DNA of 64,000 bases from JABWBD01 sp040768665 (GCA_040768665.1 JAXGMN010000020.1:175013-239012), one strand, 5' to 3'; numbered from the stretch's first letter, positions 1-10,998 are shown. The notes: generated by a model not told the origin, from the sequence alone. Numbers and translations: made by a program.

Positions 1-1
1 T

Positions 2-658
2 CTCGGCAGCGCCGGCCTCGGCCGCGGGGTGCTCAGCTACGGCGTCCGCCATTTCGACGACGCCGGCGAAACCCCCAATACCCAGGTCACGATTCACGAT
101 TTTGATTCGATGGTCATCGTTCAGGAGGTCCGCAACCTCAAGTCGGCACCTCCAAAGGGCGGCGCCGCAATTCTCATCGAGGGAACCGAAGGCTACCTCG
201 TGAGCACGCTCCGCGCCGCTTCCGCCTATCATCCCAACGGCGAGTTGGCCCAGAAGCTCGATGCGCCCAACGACGATCATTTCGCCAACTTCATCAAGGC
301 AGTCCGCAGCCGCAAACCCGAAGACCTCAACGCCGAGATCATCCAGGGCCACACGTCGACGGCGGTAGTCCACGTCGGCAACATTTCGCAACGCCTCGGC
401 CAGAAGGCGTCGCCCGACGAGATCAAGGCTCGTCTGGAGAAATTGCCGGCCGCGGAGAAGACCCTCGAGACCTTCGAGAGCATCCAAAAGCACCTGGCCG
501 ACCACAAGATCGATATCGCCGGCCAGCCGCTTACGCTGGGCCCCTGGCTCCAGATCGACTCCGAAAGCGAGCAGTTTGTCGACAACCCGGCCGCCAACGC
601 CCTGCTTACCCGCGACTACCGCGAGCCGTTCGTCGTCCCGCCCGCCGATAAGATCTGA
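2..658 (+). CDS. Gfo/Idh/MocA-family oxidoreductase, C-terminal part (5' end outside window)
   Basis: The reading frame is open from the window edge to a TGA at 656-658, so the start and the Rossmann NAD(P)-binding half lie upstream. The visible 218 residues match the C-terminal substrate-binding half of planctomycete Gfo/Idh/MocA proteins: the stretch IEGTEGYLV (a beta-strand around a bound sugar-like substrate), then DHFANFIKAVRSRKPEDLNAE, which is the usual 'FI.AVRSRK' signature, and a final PFVVPP tail. The family oxidises or reduces sugar and inositol derivatives with NAD(P). The internal GTG at 29 is not a real start. Assignment to the superfamily is fairly sure; the substrate cannot be read. 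Confidence 0.75.
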   Translation, partial: LGSAGLGRGVLSYGVRHFDDAGETPNTQVTIHDFDSMVIVQEVRNLKSAPPKGGAAILIEGTEGYLVSTLRAASAYHPNGELAQKLDAPNDDHFANFIKAVRSRKPEDLNAEIIQGHTSTAVVHVGNISQRLGQKASPDEIKARLEKLPAAEKTLETFESIQKHLADHKIDIAGQPLTLGPWLQIDSESEQFVDNPAANALLTRDYREPFVVPPADKI

Positions 659-670
659 CTTGCTCCCAGG

Positions 671-761
671 CTATCCGGAAACGGGGATGGGCTTCTGGAT
701 GTTGTGTGTCGGAGAGTTAGATTTTCCAAGATATAGGGCACCTGTCCCCGTTTCCGGATAC
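671..761. repeat. Palindromic core-box element, outer-stem type A
   Basis: Perfect 16-bp outer arms TATCCGGAAACGGGGA at 672-687 and its complement at 745-760. The interior carries GGATGTTGTGTG and AAGATATAGGG, shared with the copy at 20541-20644. The right arm contains the CCTGTCCCC box common to the whole family. It fills the gap between the oxidoreductase and the LamG gene. Confidence 0.85.
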
Positions 762-774
762 GGGAGATCTCCCA

Positions 775-3522
775 ATGTCCGACGCCAAGCGGCCAACCGT
801 GCGTGCGTGGAAGACGAACTTCGCCGTTGCCCTCTGCCTGGCCCTCGTCGGCAGTAGGAGTTTGGCTGCCGACCCGGGACTGCTCGCCTGGTATCGGTTC
901 GACGAAGGACATGGCGATGTCCTCGGCGACAGTTCGGGTCGCGGCAACGAAGCGGCCATCCACGGCGCCCGGTGGGCGCCTTGCGGAAACGGCTTCGCCC
1001 TACGATTCGACGGCGTCGACGACTATGTCGATTGCGGCAACAGCCCCTCGCTGAACCCTTCCGCGGCGGTCACGGTGGAAGCTTGGCTCTGCCCCGATGG
1101 GATTCCCGGCGCCGGGGAAGCGGGCACGGTCGGCAAGTGTTACGACAGCTTCTTCTTGACCTATTACACCGACGGCAACTGCTGGTGGTATGTCGGCAAC
1201 GGCGGCTCGAGCATCCGGGCCGCGGTGCCGGCGGGCACCTGGCACCACGTGGTCGGCACGTTCGACGGCGGGACCTCGCGGCTGTACGTCGACGGCGAAG
1301 TGCGCGGATCCAGGACGTCGAACAATCACGCGATCTCCGCCGGCGGTCCCTTCTTTCTCGGCACCAGCTCCGGCGACTCGCATTACACGAAAGGGTTCTT
1401 CTACCGCGGCATGATGGCCGAGGTCCGAGTCTACGACCGGGCCCTCTCGGCGGATGAGGTCGCGCGGCATTACGGCACAACGCGGATCACCGGCGAGATC
1501 GCAATGCGGCCTTACCTCTACCCTGCCGCCGGTACTCTCGCCGCCGATCTCGACCTCCGCGCACTGGGCGAACTGCCCGCGAAAAGCCAAGTCACTGTCC
1601 GGCTCCTGCCCGAAATCGGCGACGCTCCGCTCGCGCAGGATCGCATCGTCCTGTCGCCGTCTCAGCGCAACGCGGAGGTGACATTCAAACTGCGAGGACT
1701 CGCACCCGGGCCCTATCGCCTCCAGGCGCACGCGACCGATTCCCTCGCGCGACAGATCGGACTGGTCACGGAACTGGATGTGAGATGGCCCGAGCCGCTC
1801 ACGTGGAAAGAGGCTCCGCAAGCCAGGGTGCTGAATAACCTGGTCGCGGAATTATTCCGCGCAGAGTCTCCGACCGCGACGGCCTTTTCGTTTACCAATC
1901 CGCGTGTTGGGTGGGTTTTTGTCGCCAGCGAGACAACAGGCGGGGCCACGGCGCCGATCTCGGTCAGCGTTGACGGCAGCCAGCTTCATCGCCACGAAAA
2001 CGCGGCCCTCGAGGAGTCGATGCGCCTGCTTTCCAAGGGCGAACACCGGCTTACGCTCTCGTCGGCCGGAAACGTCAAGCGACTGGTCGTCCGCTCAATA
2101 CCTGAGCTGATCTTCGCCAAGTACGGGCCCGAAATCGTGCTCGCCAAGACGCGAGCCAGAGCGCAACCCCATCGCAACGAGGCCGTTAACTACGACTGGC
2201 AATTCCTCCACCGCCACGTTTTGCCGAATGTCAACGTGATGATCGGCACCGGTGGCCCCGACCAGGAGCCGATGCTCGCCGAATGGAAGCGAGAGGGAAA
2301 ACGGTGGCTGGTCGAGTGCGGCGCCGTGGGATTTGTCCCCCAGAAACCGGTCACGGCCGGCGACGTGCAAGCGTACCTCGCCGGTCACGCCGGTTTCGCC
2401 AATCCGCGGATCGACGGCGTGATCGTCGACGAATTCGGCGGCGGCGAACAGGCCGCCTACGAAGCATGGACCGAGGCCCTCCGCTGGATTCGTGCCGACG
2501 GCTCGGTCTCCGGAAAGCTGATCTATCCCTATTGCGCTCCGATGTACGGTGCCAAGGCGAGCAGCCGGTTCATTCAGGCCGTGATGGATGCCGGATCGCG
2601 GTTCGCCTTCGAACGATACCTGCCCGAACAGCGCGGCGAAGCGGCCACGCGAGCCTACCTCGATGCCGCGCTGCCCGCCACCATCGACGCCTGGCGCCGC
2701 GCCATGCCCGGCGCCGAGCAGCACATGATCGTCTGCATGGGCACCTTCTCCCAGCCGCCGGAGAGCCTCGACGTCAATCCGGCCATCGATTACCGGGTCT
2801 ATCTCGACCGCCAGCTTAACATCCTGGCCAACGATCCGCGCTGTTTCGGCCTCTACGGCGTAATGACTTATCTGTCGAGTTACACCGAGCCGGAGATTGT
2901 CTGTTGGATGGGCAAGCTTTTCCGCCACTACTGCATCGAGGGCAGAAATGAACCCTACACGCGCGACCCTCTTGTCCTCGGGCACGTTGCCAACGGCGAT
3001 TTCGAACAGGGGCTGGCCGGCTGGCAGGTCGAACCGGCGGAGGCCGGGAGTGTCGAGGCGCGCACCCGCGAAGGTTTCAGTTGGCTGCAGGGCCGCTATC
3101 CCATGACCAACCAGGGCAACACGGTCCTTTGGATGAAGCGAAGCGCGTCGAAGCCGAACACCGTCCGGCAGAAGGTCCGCGCGCTCGAACCCGGCCGCCT
3201 CTATACGCTGCGGATGGTCTCGGGCGACGGCCAAGACCTCTCGATCCAGCAGCAATTGTCTCTCTCGGTGCGATTGGACGGCGCGGAGGTGCTGCCCGGC
3301 CGGGCGCGCCAAGACGTATTCCCCAACTGCTACAGTCACCACTACGGGCCGTTCGACCGCGAGCATCTGGCCTGGATGAGCTACCAATGGATCCCCTTCC
3401 GGGCCGCCGCCAGCGACGCCACGCTCGTGATTTCCGACTGGACCGGCCCGGACACATTCGGCGGTCCAGTCGGACAGGAGATCGTGTTGAATTACGTGCA
3501 GGTTCAGCCTTTCGATCCGTAG
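775..3522 (+). CDS. Secreted LamG-domain protein with a glycosidase-like middle region
   Basis: Predicted 915 aa. An N-terminal signal sequence (basic start, hydrophobic LCLALVGS, then SLAADPG) indicates export. Residues about 35-235 form a LamG/concanavalin-type domain: LAWYRFDEG, DDYVDCG, VTVEAWLCPD, WHHVVGTFDG, LYVDG and AEVRVYDRALS are the standard strand motifs. A beta-sandwich-like linker follows. Residues about 455-730 look like an alpha/beta barrel with acidic residues at strand ends (DGVIVDEFGGG), reminiscent of glycoside hydrolases, but I cannot name a family. The C-terminus begins NGDFEQGLAGWQV, a typical carbohydrate-binding jelly-roll start. A role in polysaccharide binding or cleavage at the surface is inference. 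The ATG start is followed directly by the signal peptide. Confidence 0.7.
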   Translation: MSDAKRPTVRAWKTNFAVALCLALVGSRSLAADPGLLAWYRFDEGHGDVLGDSSGRGNEAAIHGARWAPCGNGFALRFDGVDDYVDCGNSPSLNPSAAVTVEAWLCPDGIPGAGEAGTVGKCYDSFFLTYYTDGNCWWYVGNGGSSIRAAVPAGTWHHVVGTFDGGTSRLYVDGEVRGSRTSNNHAISAGGPFFLGTSSGDSHYTKGFFYRGMMAEVRVYDRALSADEVARHYGTTRITGEIAMRPYLYPAAGTLAADLDLRALGELPAKSQVTVRLLPEIGDAPLAQDRIVLSPSQRNAEVTFKLRGLAPGPYRLQAHATDSLARQIGLVTELDVRWPEPLTWKEAPQARVLNNLVAELFRAESPTATAFSFTNPRVGWVFVASETTGGATAPISVSVDGSQLHRHENAALEESMRLLSKGEHRLTLSSAGNVKRLVVRSIPELIFAKYGPEIVLAKTRARAQPHRNEAVNYDWQFLHRHVLPNVNVMIGTGGPDQEPMLAEWKREGKRWLVECGAVGFVPQKPVTAGDVQAYLAGHAGFANPRIDGVIVDEFGGGEQAAYEAWTEALRWIRADGSVSGKLIYPYCAPMYGAKASSRFIQAVMDAGSRFAFERYLPEQRGEAATRAYLDAALPATIDAWRRAMPGAEQHMIVCMGTFSQPPESLDVNPAIDYRVYLDRQLNILANDPRCFGLYGVMTYLSSYTEPEIVCWMGKLFRHYCIEGRNEPYTRDPLVLGHVANGDFEQGLAGWQVEPAEAGSVEARTREGFSWLQGRYPMTNQGNTVLWMKRSASKPNTVRQKVRALEPGRLYTLRMVSGDGQDLSIQQQLSLSVRLDGAEVLPGRARQDVFPNCYSHHYGPFDREHLAWMSYQWIPFRAAASDATLVISDWTGPDTFGGPVGQEIVLNYVQVQPFDP

Positions 3523-3622
3523 CGGTCATGCAACACGCTACGCCAGGCAGTGTGTAACCATTCACGTCCATGGCCACTGGTCTATTCTTCGGCCCATTCG
3601 CGAGCAAGCGTCACCGACACCC

Positions 3623-4915
3623 TCACAAAATCACTTTTTCCGGCCAGCAATCGCGTTTCGATGCGCCCCAGAGCTTGCTGATGTAATCGATGGATAAGAT
3701 ATCCTCGCATGCATGAAGCCAGAAGGAGCCTTGGTCGGACAATGTGATTTGCTGGCCATCGTCCCTCAGGAACCCGAGCAGTCTTAGGATCCGCAAATAC
3801 CCTCCGTACGCGCGGTCGATATCCTCGCCGAATCTCTCCCGATAGTCGGTCTTTGCAAAACGGGTTTCGTAAATCCGCCAGTACAGCCAACCTGCTCGCT
3901 GCATTCTCTCCGTCAGATCGACGGACAGCGCCACGGCACTACCATGATCCTCGATGGCGTCGATGTACTCGGTGACGCCGAAAGTGTTCAGATAGAACAC
4001 GTCTTTGAGATACGAGCCGCCGCTTGCGCCGAATCCCAAATAGAGCGGCACGGTCACCGAACAGTATCTGGGCACCCCTCGCCGCGTGAATGCCCAGACC
4101 GACGTCCGCTCGTATCCGGCCCGATAGAAGATGTTCTCCAGAATCCGCAGCATTCTCCGCCTTTTGAGGCTCTGAAGAATCACGTGGCTTCGTCCCGCAC
4201 CGTCTTTTCCCATGCGAGTGTAGGGAAAGTGGAACAGGGGATACGCTGCGACCTGGTCCACGCCCAAGCTGACCAGTTCATGTCCGGTCTCGTCAATCTC
4301 CCCGTAGGTCTGTCCCGGCAAGGCGAACATTACGTCCACATTCACGCACTGGAAACCCGCGGAGACAGCGCGCCGCACCGCTTCCTTGACCTCCTTGGCG
4401 GTGTATGGCCTGCGAAGGGTTTCCAAGTGCCGGTCGAACAGCGACTCGACCCCGATACTCAAATGTTGCACTCCCATGGACTTGATCTTCCTGAGATTCT
4501 CGGCGCTCAGGTGGTTGGGATGGCTCTCCATGTGGATGTCGCACTGCAGATTGAACACGGCGCGCATGTGCCCGATGATTTCGCCAAGGCCGCTATGGAG
4601 CATCGTGGTGGGAGTTCCACCGCCGATGTACAGGGAGGTAATTGGCTTGTCGCCTGCAATCTCCGCATAGAAGTCCATTTCGCTCTTGATTGCATCGACG
4701 TATCGCCGGGCCAGATTGCCTCGATACAACTCCTTATTGTACGGACAGTACGGGCATATCTGCTCGCAGAACGGGATATGAAGGTAAAGCCCCAGCGCGC
4801 CGATCGTCTCTAACTTCGTGCGAAGGTGCTCGCGTGACGGGACGGTTCGTGCCAGCACAATCTCATGCTCGCCCGTCAGGAGTCTGAGCAGAATCTGTCG
4901 AAGGAGGCGTTCCAT
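3623..4915 (-). CDS. Radical SAM protein, HemW-like
   Basis: 430 aa. The radical SAM cluster motif CEQICPYC (Cys50, Cys54, Cys57) is preceded by YLHIPF, the wording typical of HemW and oxygen-independent coproporphyrinogen oxidase relatives. GGGTPTT near residue 100 is the SAM-binding loop, and SIGVESL and DVMFALPGQT continue the barrel. HemW proteins are now thought to be haem chaperones, while HemN makes protoporphyrinogen. The C-terminal 130 residues are shorter on recognisable HemW landmarks, so this is a HemW-like paralogue rather than clearly HemW itself. Upstream on the same strand lies the tail of another radical SAM gene (5043-5208), separated by a palindromic element, so the two may once have formed an operon. 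Confidence 0.75.
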   Translation of the reverse strand: MERLLRQILLRLLTGEHEIVLARTVPSREHLRTKLETIGALGLYLHIPFCEQICPYCPYNKELYRGNLARRYVDAIKSEMDFYAEIAGDKPITSLYIGGGTPTTMLHSGLGEIIGHMRAVFNLQCDIHMESHPNHLSAENLRKIKSMGVQHLSIGVESLFDRHLETLRRPYTAKEVKEAVRRAVSAGFQCVNVDVMFALPGQTYGEIDETGHELVSLGVDQVAAYPLFHFPYTRMGKDGAGRSHVILQSLKRRRMLRILENIFYRAGYERTSVWAFTRRGVPRYCSVTVPLYLGFGASGGSYLKDVFYLNTFGVTEYIDAIEDHGSAVALSVDLTERMQRAGWLYWRIYETRFAKTDYRERFGEDIDRAYGGYLRILRLLGFLRDDGQQITLSDQGSFWLHACEDILSIDYISKLWGASKRDCWPEKVIL

Positions 4916-4938
4916 AGGTCAGATGTACTTCATCGGGC

Positions 4939-5042
4939 TAAGAGCCTATCCCAAAACCTTCGAGGAGAGGGGGACAGGCACATTTTGCTCCGAAGACTCC
5001 GCAAAATGAGCCAGTCCCCGGCAGTTTTGGGATAGGCTCTAA
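4939..5042. repeat. Palindromic core-box element, outer-stem type B (best-preserved copy)
   Basis: Outer arms AGAGCCTATCCCAAAAC (4941-4957) and its exact complement (5024-5040). The inner stem runs GGGGACAGGCA then CATTTTGC, opposite GCAAAATG then AGCCAGTCCCC. Pairing is complete except for two A-A mismatches inside the core box. The loop is about 12 nt. It lies upstream of the HemW-like gene. Confidence 0.9.
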
Positions 5043-5208
5043 GCAGGACCGAGGGCTTCAGCTTCAGGGTTTGATCGACATCGGCATAGCACAGGTAACC
5101 GCAGTTCCGGCACAGTCCTGCATCATGCGAGAACCGGCAACGCGCAAACACCATGCCTTTTTCATAAACCGAACAGACGGGCATCGGCCGCCTCCAATCG
5201 TTCCTCAA
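5043..5208 (-). pseudogene. C-terminal remnant of a radical SAM / Fe-S protein
   Basis: About 55 codons read DWRRPMPVCSVYEKG ... ARCRFSHDAGLCRNCGY ... CYADVDQTLKLKPS, with five cysteines arranged as in the auxiliary Fe-S cluster tail of SPASM-like radical SAM proteins. There is no N-terminal barrel: the frame upstream is not convincing and no good start exists (the first possible start is TTG at 5208). The frame runs straight into the palindromic element at 5042. I read it as a decayed gene whose 3' end adjoins, or was cut by, the repeat. Confidence 0.55.
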
Positions 5209-5564
5209 GGCGCACCCGCCGGCATGTTAGTTCTTGGGCGGTCCAAAACAACGGCGCTTCCTCACCAACAGCCAACATAGCTATCGGACGCCATTCGTCA
5301 AGGGGGTGTCACCGAAAGAATCGGCATCGATCAAGCCAGTTTGCGCGGCTACCCTTGCGCCGTTCCATGCGACTCACCGCATTCAACTCAGAGGGAAAGA
5401 CGGAGCCGGGGTGCCCCCACGGCTTCACGGAACTTTGCGCGCCTCGGAGGCACACACCGACGCAAGTGCAACACGGACGTGGTGCGTTGCGTGGAACCTG
5501 GGGCGATGCCAAAATGATCTGCATGAACGGACAAGTCCGCAAAGCCTCACCTCGGAATGCCCCC

Positions 5565-7229
5565 ATGAAAGCTCTCCACCCGTTGTTCTTCTCGCTGGCT
5601 CTAAGCCTCTTACCGTTTGCGGTAGAAGCCTCGCCCCCGGCGAAGCCCAACTTGCTGCTGATCTATGTCGACGACATGGGCTACGCCGACCCGGGATGCT
5701 ACGGCGGCAACCTGGCTCCGACACCGAACATCGACTCGCTGGCGGCCGGCGGAGTCCGCTGCACCGACGGCTATGTCACCTCGCCCGTCTGCGCCCCCAG
5801 CCGTTGCGGCCTCCTCACCGGCGCCTATGGTCAGCGATTCGGTATGCAATGGAATGAGGACCAGTACCGCAATAATTCCTACCGGATACCGGACGAACAC
5901 AAGCTCCTGCCCGAGGCGCTGGCGGCGAGCGGCTATGCCACCGGTCACATTGGCAAATGGAACGTGAGCCGCGACGTAGCGCGCGCGTGCGAGGAGGCGC
6001 GCGGCGTGATGGATTGGAAAGGCCACTATTTCGCCGCGGAGGACGGCACGTTCTTCGGCGTCGATGGAGGCGGCGGCGGTGACAAGGTCAACACCGCCGC
6101 CGAACCGCACGGCTGGGGTCCTGATCGCCCGGGCGCTGCCTACTTGACCGATACACTTACCGACTACGCCCTCGACTTCATCGACCGCCGGAGCGAGAAC
6201 CGCTCCGCGACGGGAAATCCCTTCTTCCTCTACCTCGCCTACAATGCCGTCCACAGCCCCTGGCAGGCCAAAACGTCCGATCGATCCCAATTCGCCCACC
6301 TGCCCAACGAGCCCCTGCAACTCTACGCGGCCATGCTGGCCTCGTTGGACGAAAACATCGGCCGAGTGCTTCGCCGGCTCGAACAGCGCGGGCTGGAGCA
6401 GAATACCCTGATCGCCTTCATCAGCGACAACGGCCCTGCCCTGGGCAGCCCCCGAATCAAAGGCTGGAAGCCCGAATGGCCCAAAGAGGTCCTGATGGGG
6501 TCCGCCGCTCCCTTGCGTGGTCACAAGGCCCAGTACTACGAAGGCGGCATCCGTGTTCCATACATCCTTCGATGGCCCGGCCAAATCCAGCCCGGCAGCG
6601 AATATCGACAGCCGGTAAGCACGATGGACATCTATACCACCTTCTGCGCCGCCGCAGGCGTGCCGATCCCCGAGGGCACGCGCGTCGACGGAGTCAACCT
6701 GTTGCCCTACCTGCAAGGCGCAAAACAGGGGCCGCCGCACGAGACACTCTACTGGCTGTCCAACGAACAGGGCGCCGTCCGCCGCGGCGACTGGAAACTC
6801 GTTATCACTCCCTGGAAACCGCAGCTCCAGCTATTCAACCTGGCCCAAGACATCGCAGAAACACAGGACGGCTCGGCCGGGCATCCGGAGATCCGCGACG
6901 CCTTGCTGGCCGCCTGGTCCGACTGGCGCAAGCCGCTGCCGCCCCGAGCCAACCCCGTCGAGCCCAAGAAACCTCCCAAATCAGGCACAATCGCCGGCAT
7001 TTTCTCCATCAAGGAGATGAAAACACCGGACGGAAAACCCTACACCGCCTACGCCTTGACAACATCGGATGGCGGCCAGTACCTCCTCTACTACCGCTTG
7101 CTCAAGGATGAATTCAACGGCCGCAAGCCATCCGATCTCATCGATCGCAAGGTGCGCATCTCCGGCACTTACACCCCGACCGCCCACGGCGGCACTTTTA
7201 CCCATGTCGACCTTTTGGAGTGCGAGTGA
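5565..7229 (+). CDS. Secreted arylsulfatase-type sulfatase
   Basis: 554 aa from the ATG at 5565, chosen because it is followed at once by a signal peptide (MKALHPLFFSLALSLLPFAV, cut near EAS). The frame is open further upstream to 5355, but that part has no homology features. IYVDDMGYADPGCYGG binds calcium; CAPSR (Cys76-Arg80) is the formylglycine signature; HIGKW and SDNGPALG complete the active site. About 80 extra residues at the C-terminus (from SGTIAGIF) form a small beta-rich domain not present in all sulfatases. It removes sulfate esters from sulfated carbohydrates outside the cytoplasm, a trait expanded in Planctomycetota. Substrate unknown. A sulfatase-maturing radical SAM enzyme is required and is not in this window. 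Confidence 0.9.
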   Translation: MKALHPLFFSLALSLLPFAVEASPPAKPNLLLIYVDDMGYADPGCYGGNLAPTPNIDSLAAGGVRCTDGYVTSPVCAPSRCGLLTGAYGQRFGMQWNEDQYRNNSYRIPDEHKLLPEALAASGYATGHIGKWNVSRDVARACEEARGVMDWKGHYFAAEDGTFFGVDGGGGGDKVNTAAEPHGWGPDRPGAAYLTDTLTDYALDFIDRRSENRSATGNPFFLYLAYNAVHSPWQAKTSDRSQFAHLPNEPLQLYAAMLASLDENIGRVLRRLEQRGLEQNTLIAFISDNGPALGSPRIKGWKPEWPKEVLMGSAAPLRGHKAQYYEGGIRVPYILRWPGQIQPGSEYRQPVSTMDIYTTFCAAAGVPIPEGTRVDGVNLLPYLQGAKQGPPHETLYWLSNEQGAVRRGDWKLVITPWKPQLQLFNLAQDIAETQDGSAGHPEIRDALLAAWSDWRKPLPPRANPVEPKKPPKSGTIAGIFSIKEMKTPDGKPYTAYALTTSDGGQYLLYYRLLKDEFNGRKPSDLIDRKVRISGTYTPTAHGGTFTHVDLLECE

Positions 7230-7351
7230 CTTGTCACCGCTTTCTATCTTCATGTCCCTCTCTTTCGCATTTTTTCTCCCTCATGGAGCCGTTGAAGCAC
7301 CGGCGCGGTCCCTTCCACCTCTCCCGCAGGGAACCGCGACATGCTACACTT

Positions 7352-7451
7352 GAGACTGCTGAAAAGGGGGACTGGCTCCGCAACATCCTGCCCTTGTTCT
7401 GAAGCCAAATCACACTTAGTTGCGGTGCGTGTCCCCTTTTTCAGCGGTCTC
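7352..7451. repeat. Palindromic core-box element, outer-stem type C
   Basis: Arms 7352-7382 and 7421-7451 pair over about 31 bp with five mismatches. The left arm reads GAGACTGCTGAAAAGGGGG then ACTGGCTCCGCA, and the right arm is its near-complement with GTGTCCCC. It sits in the leader of the glycyl-tRNA synthetase gene. A possible extended -10 (TGCTACACT, 7342-7350) lies just before it, so the element would be transcribed in the glyQS leader. Confidence 0.85.
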
Positions 7452-7498
7452 TACACAAATAGGTTTCACTGCACCGCGTTTCTTGAAAGTGTGACGTA

Positions 7499-9202
<1,704 letters not shown>

Positions 9203-9221
9203 ATTCGCTTTCCCGTTACGA

Positions 9222-9257
9222 CACCAGCCCGGCTGCTCAGAAACAGCCGGGCTGGTG
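9222..9257. terminator. Strong hairpin between convergent glyQS and fabF
   Basis: CACCAGCCCGGCTG (9222-9235) pairs perfectly with CAGCCGGGCTGGTG (9244-9257) around an 8-nt loop. It lies between two converging genes, as expected for a bidirectional terminator. There is no clear T-run on either side, so an intrinsic mechanism is uncertain. Confidence 0.65.
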
Positions 9258-9327
9258 GAAGACGCGTGGTCTTGTTGCGATGCTGTCCAGCGAATCGGCG
9301 CGAGCCAGCAGACACGCCCGGCGTATC

Positions 9328-10578
9328 TCAGCCGGTTCCGTTGCGCAGCCGCCCAATCACGAGAGAGGCGTTGTGCCCGCCAAAACCGAAACTGTTCGAC
9401 ATCGCCACATCCAGATTGCGCTCGCGAGCCTGATTGGGCGTATAGTCCAGGTCGCAGAGCGGATCGGGTGTGTGATAGTTGATCGTGGGCGGAATCACGC
9501 CGTGGACCAGGGCAAGCACCGTGAGCACGAGTTCCACGCCACCGCTGGCGCCAAGCAGGTGGCCGAGCTGGCTCTTCGTGCTGGAAACGTTCACCTTGTA
9601 GGCATGATCGCCGAAGACCGACTTGACGGCCGCCGTTTCCGACTGATCGCCCAGCATTGTGCTCGTGCCGTGCGCATTGATGTAGCCGACGTCCGAAGCA
9701 TCGACCCGGGCGTTCGCCAGAGCCAATCGCATTGCGGTGGCGGCCCCGATTCCATCCTTGTCCGGCTGCGTGATATGGCTGCCGTCCGCGCTGTAACCGC
9801 TGCCGAGCATCTCGGCATAGATCCGCGCGCCGCGAGCCTTCGCGTGCTCCAATTCCTCCAGCACGACCACACCGGAACCCTCACTGAGAACGAAGCCGTC
9901 GCGATCCTTGTCGAACGGGCGGCTGGCGCCGGCCGGATCGTCGTTTCGCTCCGACAAAGCCCGCATCGCGCAGAATCCGCTCATTCCCATCGGCGTGACC
10001 GCCGCTTCCGCGCCGCCGCTGATCATGATGTCAGCATCGCCGTACTGGATCGTACGGAATGCGTCGCCAAGCGCATTCGACGCGCTGGCGCAGGCCGTCG
10101 CCACCGCGGCATTGGGCCCTCGCAGACCGTACTGAATGGAGACTTGCCCGCTCGCCGCATTAGGCATCAGCTTCGGAATCGTGAACGCCGACACCTTGTC
10201 GGGGCCTTTTTCCAGGAGACGGGTGTGCTGCACCTCAATCTCCTGGAGTCCGCCGATTCCCGAGCCGATGATCACACCGCAACGAAACACGTCCTCTTTG
10301 CCGAAGTCCAAACCCGCATCGCGAACGGCATCGACCGAAGCCACCAGGGCGAACTGGGTGAAACGATCGAGCTTCTTAGTCTCTTTCGCGGGAATGTACT
10401 CGTCGGTGGACCAAGGGGAAATCTCGCCCCCGAAGCGGGAACGAAACTGGGAAACGTCGAACCGCGCAATCGGCCGAACGCCGCTCTCCCCGTTGCAAAT
10501 GCGGGTCCAGAGGTCGTTCACCTTGCAGCTTAGCGACGTGACCGCACCGAGTCCGGTGATGACAACGCGACGTTTCAT
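9328..10578 (-). CDS. fabF: Beta-ketoacyl-ACP synthase II
   Basis: 416 aa condensing enzyme of fatty acid synthesis that extends acyl-ACP with malonyl-ACP. The catalytic Cys163 lies in TACASASNAL; the two histidines lie in NAHGTST and in SQLGHLLGASG, giving the Cys-His-His triad. The start MKRRVVITGLGAVTSL is the classical FabF N-terminus. The gene follows acpP by 5 bp, so the two are co-transcribed, and ends at the hairpin shared with glyQS. Length and motifs fit a full functional enzyme. Confidence 0.96.
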   Translation of the reverse strand: MKRRVVITGLGAVTSLSCKVNDLWTRICNGESGVRPIARFDVSQFRSRFGGEISPWSTDEYIPAKETKKLDRFTQFALVASVDAVRDAGLDFGKEDVFRCGVIIGSGIGGLQEIEVQHTRLLEKGPDKVSAFTIPKLMPNAASGQVSIQYGLRGPNAAVATACASASNALGDAFRTIQYGDADIMISGGAEAAVTPMGMSGFCAMRALSERNDDPAGASRPFDKDRDGFVLSEGSGVVVLEELEHAKARGARIYAEMLGSGYSADGSHITQPDKDGIGAATAMRLALANARVDASDVGYINAHGTSTMLGDQSETAAVKSVFGDHAYKVNVSSTKSQLGHLLGASGGVELVLTVLALVHGVIPPTINYHTPDPLCDLDYTPNQARERNLDVAMSNSFGFGGHNASLVIGRLRNGTG

Positions 10579-10583
10579 GGGAA

Positions 10584-10832
10584 CTAGTCGGAATCCTTCT
10601 GGACAGCCTGCTCGATGTGATCAATTGCCTGGCCGACTGTCTGGATCTTCTCCGCGGCGTCGTCGGGAATGTTGATGTCGAACTCTTCCTCCAATTCCAT
10701 GACCAGTTCGACGGTGTCCAGCGAGTCCGCGCCGAGGTCGTTGACGAACGACGTCTCGCGGTTGATTTGATCCTTGCTGACGCCCAACTGTTCGGCGACG
10801 ATGTCGATGACGCGTTCTTCCACTGAGGCCAC
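10584..10832 (-). CDS. acpP: Acyl carrier protein
   Basis: 82 aa. The start is the GTG at 10832 because AGGAGG stands 8 nt upstream and the product then begins VASVEERVIDIVAEQLGV; the longer frame to 10934 has no matching residues. Ser37 in GADSLDTVEL is the 4'-phosphopantetheine attachment site. The protein is acidic and ends QAVQKDSD. ACP carries acyl chains between FabD, FabG and FabF, all encoded alongside. It is the first gene after the promoter at 10970-10998. Confidence 0.96.
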   Translation of the reverse strand: MASVEERVIDIVAEQLGVSKDQINRETSFVNDLGADSLDTVELVMELEEEFDINIPDDAAEKIQTVGQAIDHIEQAVQKDSD

Positions 10833-10969
10833 TGTGGGGTCCTCCTGATGAATTGCCTTGGGGACAAAACTGAGCGTTAAAGAAGCCTCGCGGTCTTTAC
10901 AGAAGAATCTGCTACCGCTCCCGAAAGGCTCCAAATCCTACCGTTTACCTCTTTTGCACCGATCGAACA

Positions 10970-10998
10970 AGATTAGCGATTTTTCACGCAACTGTCTA
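10970..10998 (-). promoter_or_regulatory. Predicted sigma-70 promoter for acpP-fabF
   Basis: On the minus strand TAGACA (10993-10998) is followed after exactly 17 bp by TAATCT (10970-10975). It lies in the 191-bp gap between fabG and acpP, about 130 bp before the acpP start, so acpP-fabF can be expressed apart from the upstream genes. Confidence 0.55.

Noticed and set aside
2095..3387. 430-codon minus-strand frame inside the LamG gene
   Set aside because: Antisense shadow; the plus-strand protein has a signal peptide and clear domains.
5209..5564. In-frame N-terminal extension of the sulfatase from 5355
   Set aside because: The signal peptide begins at the ATG at 5565; the extension has no homology and would hide the signal sequence.
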